The notes under the pieces were generated by a model. That model had not been told where the DNA came from. It worked only from the letters and a program-made list of their open reading frames with translations, and did no database searches. Below, piece by piece: positions 26,651 through 35,525 of a DNA stretch of 64,000 bases. The position numbers were made by a program, and so were the translations under genes. Position 1 is the stretch's first letter. Every line of letters starts with the position of its first letter. Origin of the DNA: Sphingobacterium sp. SGG-5 (GTDB lineage: Bacteria; Bacteroidota; Bacteroidia; Sphingobacteriales; Sphingobacteriaceae). The stretch spans positions 62,001-126,000 of the forward strand of contig NZ_JAAKGO010000004.1 in the NCBI RefSeq assembly GCF_011043525.1. The letters run 5' to 3'.

Positions 26651-26890
26651 GCATCCTATCGAACCCACCCCGGCCCTTTTGTTCGAACCCCTCTTAACGC
26701 AAAAAATCCCTCATCTTTCGATGAAGGAATTTTTCTGCGGAGAGTGAGGTATTGGCTGTGTTGCTCTTTCCCGCACACATGGCCGCCAACCATCCGTAAA
26801 GGGGGAGGCTTTACTTTGCTTTGGTGGGCTTGAGGGGCTTCCTGTCGAACACTTAATACCGTTTTTGACGTTTTTTGATAATCTTAACTT
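26651..26890. other. Intergenic region with tRNA-Ser-end remnants and hairpin
   Basis: No coding signal. It contains a terminator-like hairpin (AATCCCTCATC / GATGAAGGAATT around TTTC, 26704-26735), a copy of the tRNA-Ser 3' end (26737-26749, 12 of 13 identical to 28739-28751), and an exact 18-base copy (26807-26824) of the sequence at 28722-28739. The pieces read as the displaced end of a tRNA gene and mark the left edge of the islet. Confidence 0.5.
26807..26824. repeat. Left copy of an 18-base direct repeat bracketing the tRNA-Ser islet
   Basis: GGCTTTACTTTGCTTTGG, identical to 28722-28739. On the minus strand it begins with the CCA end of tRNA-Ser, so it resembles an attachment-site copy. 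Confidence 0.55.
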
Positions 26891-27196
26891 TTAGAAAACG
26901 TTTTTTGAGCTTCCTATAAAATTCAGTACTTCAATCTTGGGCTCGGAAGCAAGGTTTCTATCTCGCTCTTTCTGGAAGTGAAGAAAACTTGGCGTGTTCA
27001 ATAATACCCCCTGTATATCTTTGTTTTTGTATTGCGAAATATGGATAAAGGTTTTGCTGTTTTCTGTTTGCAATATGGAGTACAAAAATTGTGTGCTATC
27101 TAACTTTTTGAAATCTGTTAGAAACTTTTGTATCAATTCTTTATTAGTGTTTACATACTCATCGTTTACTGTGTATGTTACTTTAACTACAATCAT
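26891..27196 (-). CDS. Small ABM-like (monooxygenase-fold) protein
   Basis: 101 residues. The pattern MIVVKVTYTVNDEY...FLTDFKKL, then FLYSILQTENSKTFIHISQY and FLHFQKERDRNL resembles the dimeric alpha-beta barrel of antibiotic-biosynthesis-monooxygenase/quinol-monooxygenase-like proteins. No cofactor is needed in that fold and no catalytic residue can be named. It is the last gene of a three-gene minus-strand unit after the sigma factor and YCII genes. Codon use is AT-rich like its two islet neighbours. Confidence 0.6.
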   Translation of the reverse strand: MIVVKVTYTVNDEYVNTNKELIQKFLTDFKKLDSTQFLYSILQTENSKTFIHISQYKNKDIQGVLLNTPSFLHFQKERDRNLASEPKIEVLNFIGSSKNVF

Positions 27197-27279
27197 TTTG
27201 TTATGAATTTTTATGAGGTGATAAAATTGCCTTGTTTACGAAGACTAAAACCTGTCAGTTCATTTTTTGAAAATAAGTG

Positions 27280-27627
27280 TTAATCTCGCTTTAAAACTTC
27301 TCTTACTTCAATGTTTCCGCCTACTTGGTCAAAAATTGGATTGCCGTTTGCCATCACTATCGCTTCATCAATGGTGTCGGCTTTTACTACCACGTAACCG
27401 CTAACAAATTCTTTGATTTCGGTGTACACTCCGTCTGTTACTTCATTGTTGGGTTTTACGGTTTTTGCATTTCCTGTAAATGGCAAAAGTGTGTTGCCTT
27501 TGTCGACCAATTTGTTCTGTGAGGCAATACCTGCCAGCCAATTCATACGTTCCTGCATTTGCTCAGGCGTTGGTCTGAAATCAGCAATGTCTTTTAATCT
27601 GAAAATTAATGCAAATTCTTTCATCAT
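27280..27627 (-). CDS. YCII-related (YciI-fold) protein
   Basis: 115 residues. The N-terminus (KEFALIFRLKDIADFRPTP), the PFTGNAKTV segment and the C-terminal ADTIDEAIVMANGNPIF...IEVREV match YCII-related/DGPF-type proteins, small ferredoxin-like folds. Such proteins are frequently encoded beside ECF sigma factors of the SigJ/ECF41/ECF42 kind, as here, where they are thought to be part of the regulated response. The biochemical function is unknown. Confidence 0.82.
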   Translation of the reverse strand: MMKEFALIFRLKDIADFRPTPEQMQERMNWLAGIASQNKLVDKGNTLLPFTGNAKTVKPNNEVTDGVYTEIKEFVSGYVVVKADTIDEAIVMANGNPIFDQVGGNIEVREVLKRD

Positions 27628-27697
27628 CTGTAAAATTTAATTGTTTTGATACAAGACAATTATAGATTGCTGGACGTGACAGAAAATAGAAAAAACT

Positions 27698-28534
27698 TTA
27701 AATTTTCATTAGTTTGTCTGGATCAACGACAGAAAAAATACGCGTGATTTTTCCGTCTGGGGTTAGCTCAAATATCTGGCAGTTTATCAAGGTTATATCT
27801 CTGTAAAACAGTAATGCCGATTGATGATTGATTTCTTTGATTTTTATTTCCAGGTCTTTTTGATAGTATTCAAAAATATAGGTCATCAGTTTAACTGTGT
27901 CGTCAATTCCCGAAGTCATCTCAGCAACAGCCTGTAATTTGTTTCCTGCATCTGCCAAAACCTGTATTTCGTCCGATAGCATCTGTTCCAAAGTTCTGAT
28001 ATCGCCATTACGGATTGCTGCCACATATTTCGCTAAATATTTTCTGTTTCTTGCTAACGGGGTTGTGGTGTCAGGTTTACGCAATTTTAGCTTTTTTTTA
28101 GCCCTCGTGAGCAGTTGTCTTGAATTTTCTGCGGAAATATCTAATATTTCGGCTATTTGATCGTGTTCGTAATCAAACGCTTCTTTTAGCAAAAAAACTG
28201 CTCTTTCTTTTGTGTTCAGGGTGTCAAGCAAGACAAGCATTGAATAGTTTAGTATCTCATCTAATTCAATTTTGTCTTCGCCTTGATTAGTAACTAATGG
28301 TTCGGGCAATATGATTTTTTGTTGTCTTTCTCGATCGTTTTTCTTTTTTAGATTTAGGGATTGGTTGATAACCGATTTTATTAAGTACGCCTGTTGATTG
28401 GAAATCGAATCAACATCTTTTTCATTGAATTTTATCAAGACCTCTTGGATTACATCTTGACAGTCTTCAATATTTCCCAAAATGTTGTATGCATAAGGAA
28501 ATAGCTTTTTGTTCAATGTGTCGAAATCGCCCAT
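27698..28534 (-). CDS. SigJ-like ECF sigma factor with SnoaL-like C-terminal domain
   Basis: 278 residues. Region sigma-2 is at residues 1-70 (LFPYAYNILGNIEDCQDVIQ), and region sigma-4 at about 100-150 (TLNTKERAVFLLKEAF, then the helix-turn-helix HDQIAEILDISAENSRQLL). The last 110 residues form a SnoaL/NTF2-like domain (YVAAIRNGDIRTLEQMLSD), the arrangement of ECF41-type factors, where the extra domain controls activity in place of an anti-sigma factor. No anti-sigma gene is adjacent. It leads the YCII and ABM-like genes, which are likely targets or partners. Confidence 0.87.
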   Translation of the reverse strand: MGDFDTLNKKLFPYAYNILGNIEDCQDVIQEVLIKFNEKDVDSISNQQAYLIKSVINQSLNLKKKNDRERQQKIILPEPLVTNQGEDKIELDEILNYSMLVLLDTLNTKERAVFLLKEAFDYEHDQIAEILDISAENSRQLLTRAKKKLKLRKPDTTTPLARNRKYLAKYVAAIRNGDIRTLEQMLSDEIQVLADAGNKLQAVAEMTSGIDDTVKLMTYIFEYYQKDLEIKIKEINHQSALLFYRDITLINCQIFELTPDGKITRIFSVVDPDKLMKI

Positions 28535-28702
28535 TTTTGTTTTTTGTTTTGATTTAATTAAGACAATCTGAAATGTCAGAACGTGACAGCTTCTTAAAAG
28601 TTTCCCTCGTAAATCTGTTGAGGCATACTACAAAAATACAAAATATACCACCCGTTTGCTTTGCATTGGTTCCAAAGCAAGCTTGGTTTGAGCTATAAAC
28701 GA

Positions 28703-28723
28703 CAAAACCCGACTTTCGTCGGG
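28703..28723 (-). terminator. Terminator of tRNA-Ser
   Basis: The minus strand reads CCCGAC GAAA GTCGGG followed by TTTT: a perfect 6-base-pair stem with a GNRA loop, 13 bases after the tRNA CCA end. Confidence 0.85.
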
Positions 28724-28739
28724 CTTTACTTTGCTTTGG
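28722..28739. repeat. Right copy of the 18-base direct repeat, overlapping the tRNA-Ser 3' end
   Basis: GGCTTTACTTTGCTTTGG, identical to 26807-26824. Its last three bases encode the tRNA CCA. Confidence 0.55.
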
Positions 28740-28824
28740 CGGAGAGCGAGGGATTCGAACCCCCGAACCTGTGACAGTTAACGGTTTTCAAGACCGCCGC
28801 ATTCGACCACTCTGCCAGCTCTCC
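28737..28824 (-). tRNA. tRNA-Ser (anticodon TGA)
   Basis: 88 bases with encoded CCA. Acceptor stem GGAGAGC pairs with GCTCTCC; the anticodon loop CTTGAAA in CGGTCTTGAAAACCG gives TGA; a long variable arm follows, as expected for class II tRNA; T-arm GGGGGTTCGAATCCC. It reads UCN serine codons. Its 3' end is the edge of the islet on its downstream side. Confidence 0.97.
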
Positions 28825-28955
28825 GCTGCAAAAGTAGAAAAATAAATAATGTTGCCAAAACTTATTTCTTAGGCTGTTGAAAATGAGAACAATTGTTTTT
28901 ATTGCGCAAAAAAACTAGAAATCTATTCGCGAAATGATTTATATTTCGCTGTAAT

Positions 28956-29816
28956 ATGGTACAACACAAAAGACGTAGTAAACGGAAAAGACAGACCTTA
29001 GCTGATGAACGTCGTCGATATCTGCTATGGAGCATCGGTATTCCGCTTTTGCTTACTTTTTTATTTACAGTCTGGCATTACAGAAAAGGAATAAACTATT
29101 ATTTAAAAACCTTCTTTGCCGTTGTAAATGTCGATGGAAAGGAATACAGTAAGTATGATGCACGCAATATCTCCCTGATGTCGCTTCACTCGGAACGTAT
29201 TTTTGGTATTGATATCAGTGAATATCAGGGGAATATTATCTGGGATAGCGTAAGCTTAATTCATGAACAATTTCCCGTTGACTTTGTCTTTATAAGGGCA
29301 AGCATGGGAACAAGAGGAAAAGATAAGAAATTTGCGTCAAACTGGAAAGGGGTACAGCGAATTTCGAGGTTGCGAGGAGCGTATCATTATTTCAGACCCA
29401 ATGAGAACTCGATCAAACAGGCCGAGAATTTCATCAAAGTGGTCAAATTAAAACCGGGTGATTTACCGCCGGTATTGGATATTGAAGAGCGCCCGCGGAG
29501 TCAGTCGATGGATAGCCTTAAGGTAGGCCTCAAGAGATGGTTGCGGCGGGTAGAGCAACATTATAAGGTGAAGCCCATTGTATATTCGGGTGATAGTTAT
29601 TTTACGGATTTTCTGGAAAACGAATTCAGCGATTATACATTGTGGATAGCGAATTATAATTTTTGGATAGAAAAGCCAAAGGCGCATTGGAACTTTTGGC
29701 AATTTTCAGAAAAGGGCAGGGTAAAAGGTATAAAAGGTTTTGTAGATTTGAATATGTTTAATGACGATATAGAAAGTCTGGAACGGCTATGTATGCCCTT
29801 TGGACGTGAGTTTTGA
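28956..29816 (+). CDS. Glycoside hydrolase family 25 lysozyme-like protein
   Basis: 286 residues. A basic N-terminus (KRRSKRKRQ) is followed by one membrane helix (about 27-44), so the enzyme is anchored with the catalytic part outside the cytoplasm. GH25 motifs: GIDISEYQG (first acidic residue), VFIRASMG, GAYHYFRP, and the catalytic pair in PVLDIEERP; the terminal segment WQFSEKGRVKGIKGFVDLN is also typical. GH25 enzymes are N-acetylmuramidases that cut peptidoglycan. The bulk of motifs are intact. Confidence 0.93.
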   Translation: MVQHKRRSKRKRQTLADERRRYLLWSIGIPLLLTFLFTVWHYRKGINYYLKTFFAVVNVDGKEYSKYDARNISLMSLHSERIFGIDISEYQGNIIWDSVSLIHEQFPVDFVFIRASMGTRGKDKKFASNWKGVQRISRLRGAYHYFRPNENSIKQAENFIKVVKLKPGDLPPVLDIEERPRSQSMDSLKVGLKRWLRRVEQHYKVKPIVYSGDSYFTDFLENEFSDYTLWIANYNFWIEKPKAHWNFWQFSEKGRVKGIKGFVDLNMFNDDIESLERLCMPFGREF

Positions 29817-29844
29817 TTTAAATTTTAGTAGAAGAAGATAGGAT

Positions 29845-30144
29845 ATGGCGAATTTCAATGAAATCATAAATAAAAATGACACCGTGTTGATTGATTTCTC
29901 GGCGGAATGGTGTGGACCTTGCCAGACATTGGCACCCATTTTACAGGAAGTGAAAGAACATTTTCAAGATAAGCTGACCGTTATCAAGATTGATGTAGAT
30001 CGTAATCGAGCGCTTGCAACTAACTTTAAAATACAAGGTGTGCCAACCTTACTCTTGTATAAAGAAGCTGCCCAAGTATGGCGGCAGAGTGGTCTTTTGA
30101 CAAAATCACAGCTCATACAGGTCATCGGCAAATACGTCGTCTAA
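29845..30144 (+). CDS. Thioredoxin
   Basis: 99 residues, one thioredoxin fold with the redox motif WCGPC in FSAEWCGPCQTLAP and the cis-Pro in GVPTLLLY. No signal peptide, so cytoplasmic. It follows the GH25 gene by 28 bases and overlaps the convergent CorC-like gene by 4 bases at their stop codons. It is somewhat shorter than classical TrxA (about 105-108 residues). Confidence 0.93.
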   Translation: MANFNEIINKNDTVLIDFSAEWCGPCQTLAPILQEVKEHFQDKLTVIKIDVDRNRALATNFKIQGVPTLLLYKEAAQVWRQSGLLTKSQLIQVIGKYVV

Positions 30145-31463
30145 TGGGGCGTTTGTGTCGATGGATCTATAGAATCCAACTGCTTGGCAATGGAAATTTT
30201 ATCAATTCTGTTGCCATCCATATCGATCACTTCTAATCGATAATCATAAAAAAGAATATAATCGCCTTCGATGGGTACACGATCAAGTTTTAAAAAGACC
30301 AGTCCCCCTAAGGTAGTGATATTGCTGAATTCCTCGATTTCCTCTTCGGAAAGCTCGATGTCGAATCGTTCGAGAAAGTCGTCCAACTGACATCTTCCGT
30401 CTACCATAAAGGAACCATCCTCCCGCTGCCGTACTGAGCCATTTTGGTTTTGTTGTCCTGTGTCAGAACTGCCTACCAAAGCGGCCATAATATCTTTGAT
30501 CGTTATTAATCCTTGGGGGATACCGTACTCGTCAATCACAATAGCCTGGAGAACTTTTGTGTTTTTGAGCATGTCGAATACGGTGTATATACTGCTGTTT
30601 TCGTTGACGAAGGGGATGGGTTGAATCAATTTTTCCAAATTGATTTCCTCTTCACGGATGTAGTATTTTAATAGCGTTTTTGCGTGGATAATCCCTCGTA
30701 TATTGTCAAAGTTCCCATCACATACGGGGTATTCCGTATGGTCCGTTGCCAGAATATAGGCCTTATTTTCCTCGAAGCTGTTTTCTAAATCCAGATAGGT
30801 AATATTGCTGCGATGCACCATCATGTTGATTACTTTTTTATCGCCTATATCCAGTAATCGATCTACGAGGTCATGTTCAAAGTTTTCAATCACCCCGCTA
30901 TCTACGCCTTCATCCACTAAAGCACGAATCTCTTCTTCTGTCACACTATTTTTATCCGTTTTTATGCGAAAAAACTTGACGATGAGATCAGTAGATACAC
31001 TTAATATCCAGACAAAAGGTTTGACTATTTTGCTCAGAAAGTTCATCGGAATAGCGACCAACGACGCATACCTTTCGGGTATAGCCATCCCTATACGTTT
31101 CGGAACCAATTCACCAATAACCAACGAAAGATAGGTGATAATGAATACGACGATAACAATAGAAACGGTTTCGCTGTAGGGGGCGATAAACGGCACAACT
31201 TGAAGGGCATCCGCAAGATGCTTAGATATTGTTCCTCCCGAGAAGAAACCCGTCAGAATACCGACCAGCGTAATGCCGATTTGTATAGTGGATAAAAATT
31301 GATTGGGCTTATTTTTTAACTTAAGAGCAGTTTTAGCCCCCACATTTTTTTCGCCGAGGTGTTGCAGCCTGATTTTTTTACTTGATACGATGGCAATCTC
31401 TGAGGCAGATAAAATTCCGTTTAATAAGATTAATAAAATTATAATAACTATCTCTGTAATCAT
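30141..31463 (-). CDS. CNNM/CorC-type membrane transporter (hemolysin family protein)
   Basis: 440 residues. The DUF21/CNNM membrane domain covers about residues 1-190 (helices at 3-22, 60-80, 95-120, and about 135-155), a CBS pair spans about 205-330 (VHRSNITYLDLE, VIDEYGIPQGLITIKDIM) and a CorC_HlyC domain about 350-430. The family handles Mg2+/Co2+ export or homeostasis; the old name hemolysin C is misleading. It diverges from the kinase gene over 186 bases. Confidence 0.93.
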   Translation of the reverse strand: MITEIVIIILLILLNGILSASEIAIVSSKKIRLQHLGEKNVGAKTALKLKNKPNQFLSTIQIGITLVGILTGFFSGGTISKHLADALQVVPFIAPYSETVSIVIVVFIITYLSLVIGELVPKRIGMAIPERYASLVAIPMNFLSKIVKPFVWILSVSTDLIVKFFRIKTDKNSVTEEEIRALVDEGVDSGVIENFEHDLVDRLLDIGDKKVINMMVHRSNITYLDLENSFEENKAYILATDHTEYPVCDGNFDNIRGIIHAKTLLKYYIREEEINLEKLIQPIPFVNENSSIYTVFDMLKNTKVLQAIVIDEYGIPQGLITIKDIMAALVGSSDTGQQNQNGSVRQREDGSFMVDGRCQLDDFLERFDIELSEEEIEEFSNITTLGGLVFLKLDRVPIEGDYILFYDYRLEVIDMDGNRIDKISIAKQLDSIDPSTQTPH

Positions 31464-31649
31464 GAAGATGATTTTATTGACCCTAAATCTAAGTAAAATA
31501 TATGTAATATGCTACATGCATTTTGTAAATCATGTAATAATTTACCGAACGCAATCGATTGTTGTCAAATAATGTTTTAATGTGTATTAGATTTTATAGA
31601 TATTGCTTCAAATTTTTACGCTTTTTCAAATAACAAAAATAGAATTTTC

Positions 31650-32765
31650 ATGTCTTTAGTGAGCATAGAGAAAACGATAAAGGTCATAGCCAATCAATTT
31701 GATGTGGAGGGTGAAGTGTTGGATATCAGTCGGTTTGGGTCGGGTCATATCAACGATACATATAAACTCACTGTATCTTCTTCAAAAGATATATCGTACC
31801 TGCTGCAAAAAATAAACCATCACATTTTTACAGATGTTGATGGGCTCATGCATAACATTTCATTAGTTACGAATCATCTCAAAACGGTGTTGAAAGGAAC
31901 GGTCGGAGATGTCGATAAGCATACCTTGACTATCGTTCCTACCAAGGAGAATGGATTGTATCATGTCACGTCTGATGGCGAGTATTGGCGTATATTTATT
32001 CTGTTGGAAGATACGAAGAGTTACGACATCGTGGAAACGACCAAGCAGGCATATTCCGGCGGACAAGCTTTCGGTAAATTTCAAAAGCAGCTGGCGACAT
32101 TGGATGCTACTAAACTCGTGGAGATTTTGCCCAATTTTCATAATATAGATTTTCGGTTGAACAATCTGAGAAAGGCAATAAGTAAGGATAGTGCTGGACG
32201 TGTAGCTGCGGTAGAGGATATTTTGATCTATATTTTTGAACGGGAAAATAAAATGCGTCGCATTCTCGAACTGGCAAAAAGTGGACAACTGCCTTTACGC
32301 ATCACACATAATGACACAAAATTTAATAATGTCTTGTTGGATCAATACGACAACGTACAATGCGTTATAGATCTTGATACGGTTATGCCGGGGTACGTTG
32401 CTTACGATTTTGGAGATGCCATCCGTACGATCATCAATGCGGCTGCGGAGGATGAAGAAGACCTGGATAAAGTAGTGTTGAATATACCCCTGTTTCAGGC
32501 GTATGCTGAAGGGTACCTGAACGAAGCAAAGGAGTTCTTGACAAATACAGAGATTGATTCACTGATGTATGGTGTTTTGTTGTTGCCTTATATGCAAGCT
32601 GTACGGTTTTTGACCGACTATCTTGAAGATGATATCTATTATAAAATTCATTATCCGGAACATAACCTTGTACGAACAAAAGCACAGTTAAAGTTGGTGC
32701 AGGAATTAGAAAGTCACGAAGAAATATTGACAAATATCTTGAACAAGAGTTTGGTCAGTCAATAA
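31650..32765 (+). CDS. Aminoglycoside-phosphotransferase-fold sugar kinase, NahK-like
   Basis: 371 residues, similar to N-acetylhexosamine 1-kinase length (about 360). Motifs: GSGHINDTY near residue 31, YLLQKINHHIF (ATP-lysine region), the catalytic loop HNDTKFNNVLLD with Asp222, and the metal motif VIDLDTVMPG around D241/D243. NahK phosphorylates GlcNAc or GalNAc at C1 in lacto-N-biose-type salvage. Relatives in Bacteroidota are annotated only as phosphotransferases, so the substrate is uncertain. It is 18 bases upstream of a CBM9-like gene. Confidence 0.8.
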   Translation: MSLVSIEKTIKVIANQFDVEGEVLDISRFGSGHINDTYKLTVSSSKDISYLLQKINHHIFTDVDGLMHNISLVTNHLKTVLKGTVGDVDKHTLTIVPTKENGLYHVTSDGEYWRIFILLEDTKSYDIVETTKQAYSGGQAFGKFQKQLATLDATKLVEILPNFHNIDFRLNNLRKAISKDSAGRVAAVEDILIYIFERENKMRRILELAKSGQLPLRITHNDTKFNNVLLDQYDNVQCVIDLDTVMPGYVAYDFGDAIRTIINAAAEDEEDLDKVVLNIPLFQAYAEGYLNEAKEFLTNTEIDSLMYGVLLLPYMQAVRFLTDYLEDDIYYKIHYPEHNLVRTKAQLKLVQELESHEEILTNILNKSLVSQ

Positions 32766-32783
32766 TTCTTTGTTTATTTGTCT

Positions 32784-33419
32784 ATGACATCCATTTTAAC
32801 CGTCTCTAAGATAGAAGATAAGAATATATCATGGGCAAATGATCAGTTTGATACATTGTTCATTTCGTCGCAATGGCATGCTGTAGACAATTCTCCATGG
32901 CAAGAAGCTTTTCCTTATAAGCCTGACGTAAGATTTCAAATTGTCCATTCGGAAGATACGATATATATACGCTACGAAGTAGAAGAGGAATATGTAAAAG
33001 CCCAGTACATTCGCCCCAATGAGAGCGTCTATGAAGATAGCTGTGTCGAATTTTTTATCTCTTTGGATAATAAACATACCTATTATAATTTTGAGTTCAA
33101 TGTTTTAGGGACAGGTTTGATAGGGTATGGCCCTGCTGTGAAAGCTGATCGACTGCGACTTGACCCAGCTGTTGTAGAGCAGGTCAATACTTTTTCACAG
33201 GTATTCAATAGCGAAGGAAAGAAGAGATGGCGTCTTGTTCTTGGAATTCCGAAGAGGATATTCAATCAGGAGGTTAATTCCGGCCGTAAGGCGTATGCTA
33301 ATTTTTATAAATGTGGCGATAAACTTCCACAGCCTCATTTTTTGGCTTGGAATGATATAGAAAACCCAACACCTAACTTTCATTTGCCCCAATTTTTTGG
33401 TGAATTGAGTTTTGAATAA
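32784..33419 (+). CDS. Carbohydrate-binding family 9-like protein
   Basis: 211 residues from the ATG at 32784 (a TTG two codons earlier is less likely). The pattern WHAVDNSPWQEAFPYKPDV, IYIRYEVEEEY, YEDSCVEFFISLD and YYNFEFNVLGT matches CBM9/DOMON-like beta-sandwiches. No signal peptide is visible, so it would be cytoplasmic, which is odd for a carbohydrate-binding module. It is likely co-transcribed with the NahK-like kinase. Confidence 0.83.
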   Translation: MTSILTVSKIEDKNISWANDQFDTLFISSQWHAVDNSPWQEAFPYKPDVRFQIVHSEDTIYIRYEVEEEYVKAQYIRPNESVYEDSCVEFFISLDNKHTYYNFEFNVLGTGLIGYGPAVKADRLRLDPAVVEQVNTFSQVFNSEGKKRWRLVLGIPKRIFNQEVNSGRKAYANFYKCGDKLPQPHFLAWNDIENPTPNFHLPQFFGELSFE

Positions 33420-33456
33420 TTAAATGTTGGGCTTCAAAAAGTGTTGCTGTCTTTGA

Positions 33457-33795
33457 CTATTTATAAACCGCTTCTTTTTTGAATTTCTTGACCAAAAGTG
33501 CATATACAATTGCTCTATATTTGTTCTTGTTGGATTTGCCAACCGTTTCAATGACCTCTTCTATGGCTTGATCCAGTTTGGCATCGTCCTTTAATCCTAA
33601 TTTTTTCACAAGGAAATTAGTTTTTAATCGGTCGAGCTCTGCTTTGTCCGAGGCAGCGATGGTTTCAGCATCGGCGTTATAAATGGAAGGGCCGAGTCCT
33701 TTCGCCACGGAAGCGATTAGCTTTTCATCGAGATCCAAGTTCAGTTTTTTTGATTCAGCTACATAAGCTGCAATTTTGTCTTCTAATTTACTCAT
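33457..33795 (-). CDS. DUF2853 family protein
   Basis: 112 residues, highly charged and helical, with the conserved end KYRAIVYALLVKKFKKE. Length and pattern fit DUF2853, a small cytoplasmic family of unknown function. It converges with the CBM9-like gene and diverges from engB. Confidence 0.87.
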   Translation of the reverse strand: MSKLEDKIAAYVAESKKLNLDLDEKLIASVAKGLGPSIYNADAETIAASDKAELDRLKTNFLVKKLGLKDDAKLDQAIEEVIETVGKSNKNKYRAIVYALLVKKFKKEAVYK

Positions 33796-33960
33796 CGTTG
33801 TGTGATTTAAAGTAATGAATTTAATAAGTTTATTACTCTAAAAGTAGCTGTTTTCCTTTTATTTACCAAAAGTATATTTTGGGAATTAAGAAAAGGCAGG
33901 TATACGGCTACTTGAAGAGGCTCCAATTTGGGGTTAATGCGGAAAATATTACCTTTGTTT

Positions 33961-34575
33961 ATGCTTGTAAAAACTGCTGAATTTGTCACGAGTAATACCG
34001 ATGTCAATAAACTCCCGGCACCTACGCTCCCTGAATATGCATTTATAGGGAGATCAAACGTGGGTAAATCATCGCTGATCAATGCGCTTACTGGCCGAAA
34101 AGGATTGGCCAAAACCTCCCAAAAACCGGGGAAGACACAGTTGATCAATCATTTTGTTATTAATAAAGATTGGTATCTGGTGGATTTGCCCGGATATGGT
34201 TTTGCACAAACTTCAAAAAAAAACCGTGCCGAATGGGAGCGTTTTATACGTCGGTACCTCACTCAACGTGAAAATCTCCAATGTATCTTTGTGTTAGTTG
34301 ACAGTCGCTTGGATCCACAAAAAATCGATTTAGAATTCTGTTGTTGGTTAGGAGAGCAAGGCTTACCCTTTTTCTTGGTCTTTACGAAGGCGGATAAACA
34401 ATCGGCCGTAAAATCTGAACAAAATATAGCGAAATTCAAGCAAGCCTTGTTGACATGGTTTGAAGAAGTTCCACCCTGTTTTTTGACTTCTGCCGAGAAG
34501 AAATCGGGTATCGAACAAATTTTAGAAGAGATTGATTCCATAAACACCAGTTTCGAACCCCCAGTTGTTGCATAG
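33961..34575 (+). CDS. engB: Ribosome-biogenesis GTPase EngB (YihA/YsxC)
   Basis: 204 residues from MLVKTAEFV; an upstream in-frame start at 33928 adds residues not conserved in the family. GTPase motifs: G1 GRSNVGKSS, switch regions with [10 protein letters not shown]3 DLPGYGFA, G4 TKADK. EngB acts in 50S subunit assembly. Located 6 bases before the prenyltransferase gene, so the two are likely co-transcribed. Confidence 0.96.
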   Translation: MLVKTAEFVTSNTDVNKLPAPTLPEYAFIGRSNVGKSSLINALTGRKGLAKTSQKPGKTQLINHFVINKDWYLVDLPGYGFAQTSKKNRAEWERFIRRYLTQRENLQCIFVLVDSRLDPQKIDLEFCCWLGEQGLPFFLVFTKADKQSAVKSEQNIAKFKQALLTWFEEVPPCFLTSAEKKSGIEQILEEIDSINTSFEPPVVA

Positions 34576-34581
34576 AGCTAT

Positions 34582-35436
34582 ATGAAGAAGTATATGTCTT
34601 TGGTGCTTTTTGCACACAGTATCTTTGCGCTACCTTTTGCGATCATTGGTTTTGTTCTGGCGGCTACAACGACAGGACAGGGTTTCAGCGTTAAGTTGTT
34701 CCTGCTCATGTTGCTTTGTATGGTAACGGCTCGAAATGCTGCCATGGCTTTCAACCGTTATTTGGATCGTGACATCGATGCGTTAAACCCTCGGACGGCT
34801 ATTCGGGATATTCCAGCAGGGCGTATTTTGGCGAAAAGTGCATTGACGTTTACGATTATCAATTGTGTAATCTTCGTGGTTGCAACATATTTTATCAATC
34901 CATTGTGTTTAGTATTATCGCCCGTTGCCCTTTTTGTCATTTTGTTCTATTCTTATATGAAACGAATTTCGCCCTTGTGTCATTTGGTGCTGGGGCTGGG
35001 CTTAGGGTTGGCTCCCGTGGGCGCCTACCTAGCGGTGACAGGTGCGTTTCACATTGTCCCCGTATTATATGGATTAGCGGTATTGACCTGGGTCAGCGGC
35101 TTTGATATTATCTATGCCCTACAGGATGAGGAATTTGATAGACAACAAGGTTTACATTCCATTCCAGCATATTTGGGAGCCCGGAAAGCACTTTATGTCT
35201 CCGAACTATTGCATGTGTTATCATTTATTTTTATCGCACTGCCTGTATTATTTATGGAGGTCGGTATTTTCTATTATATTGGTATAGCTTTCTACGCCGG
35301 TCTCTTGATTTACCAGCATCGTATTGTACATCCCACGGATTTACGTCGTGTCAATAGAGCCTTTATGACGACCAATGGCATAGCTTCCGTCTTATTTATG
35401 GCTTTTTATTTGCTGGATGTGTGGCTCAGAAATTAA
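34582..35436 (+). CDS. UbiA-like polyprenyltransferase
   Basis: 284 residues, eight or nine membrane helices. The first Asp-rich motif NRYLDRDIDALNPRT (NxxxDxxxD) and the second, DEEFDRQQGLHSIP, are intact. The enzyme joins a prenyl chain to an aromatic acceptor. In organisms without ubiquinone such proteins act in menaquinone synthesis, and the type resembles MqnP of the futalosine pathway as much as UbiA. The exact acceptor is not decidable here. Confidence 0.88.
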   Translation: MKKYMSLVLFAHSIFALPFAIIGFVLAATTTGQGFSVKLFLLMLLCMVTARNAAMAFNRYLDRDIDALNPRTAIRDIPAGRILAKSALTFTIINCVIFVVATYFINPLCLVLSPVALFVILFYSYMKRISPLCHLVLGLGLGLAPVGAYLAVTGAFHIVPVLYGLAVLTWVSGFDIIYALQDEEFDRQQGLHSIPAYLGARKALYVSELLHVLSFIFIALPVLFMEVGIFYYIGIAFYAGLLIYQHRIVHPTDLRRVNRAFMTTNGIASVLFMAFYLLDVWLRN

Positions 35437-35475
35437 AAATACTGAAGCTTTTTATAAGATAAGTGACAAAAATTA

Positions 35476-35506
35476 TTGTCATTCCATTTTGAAATACTAA
35501 TATTTG
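35476..35506 (+). promoter_or_regulatory. Candidate promoter of topA
   Basis: TTG at 35476-35478 and AATATTTG at 35499-35506 (7 of 8 to TAnnTTTG) with a 20-base spacer, ending 19 bases before the topA start. Confidence 0.4.
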
Positions 35507-35525
35507 CAGAAATCTAAAAAATTCA

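Noticed and set aside
26660..26700. T-arm-like fragment TTCGAACCCC as a second tRNA
   Set aside because: Only about ten bases match; no acceptor or anticodon stems can be formed, so it is at most a remnant.
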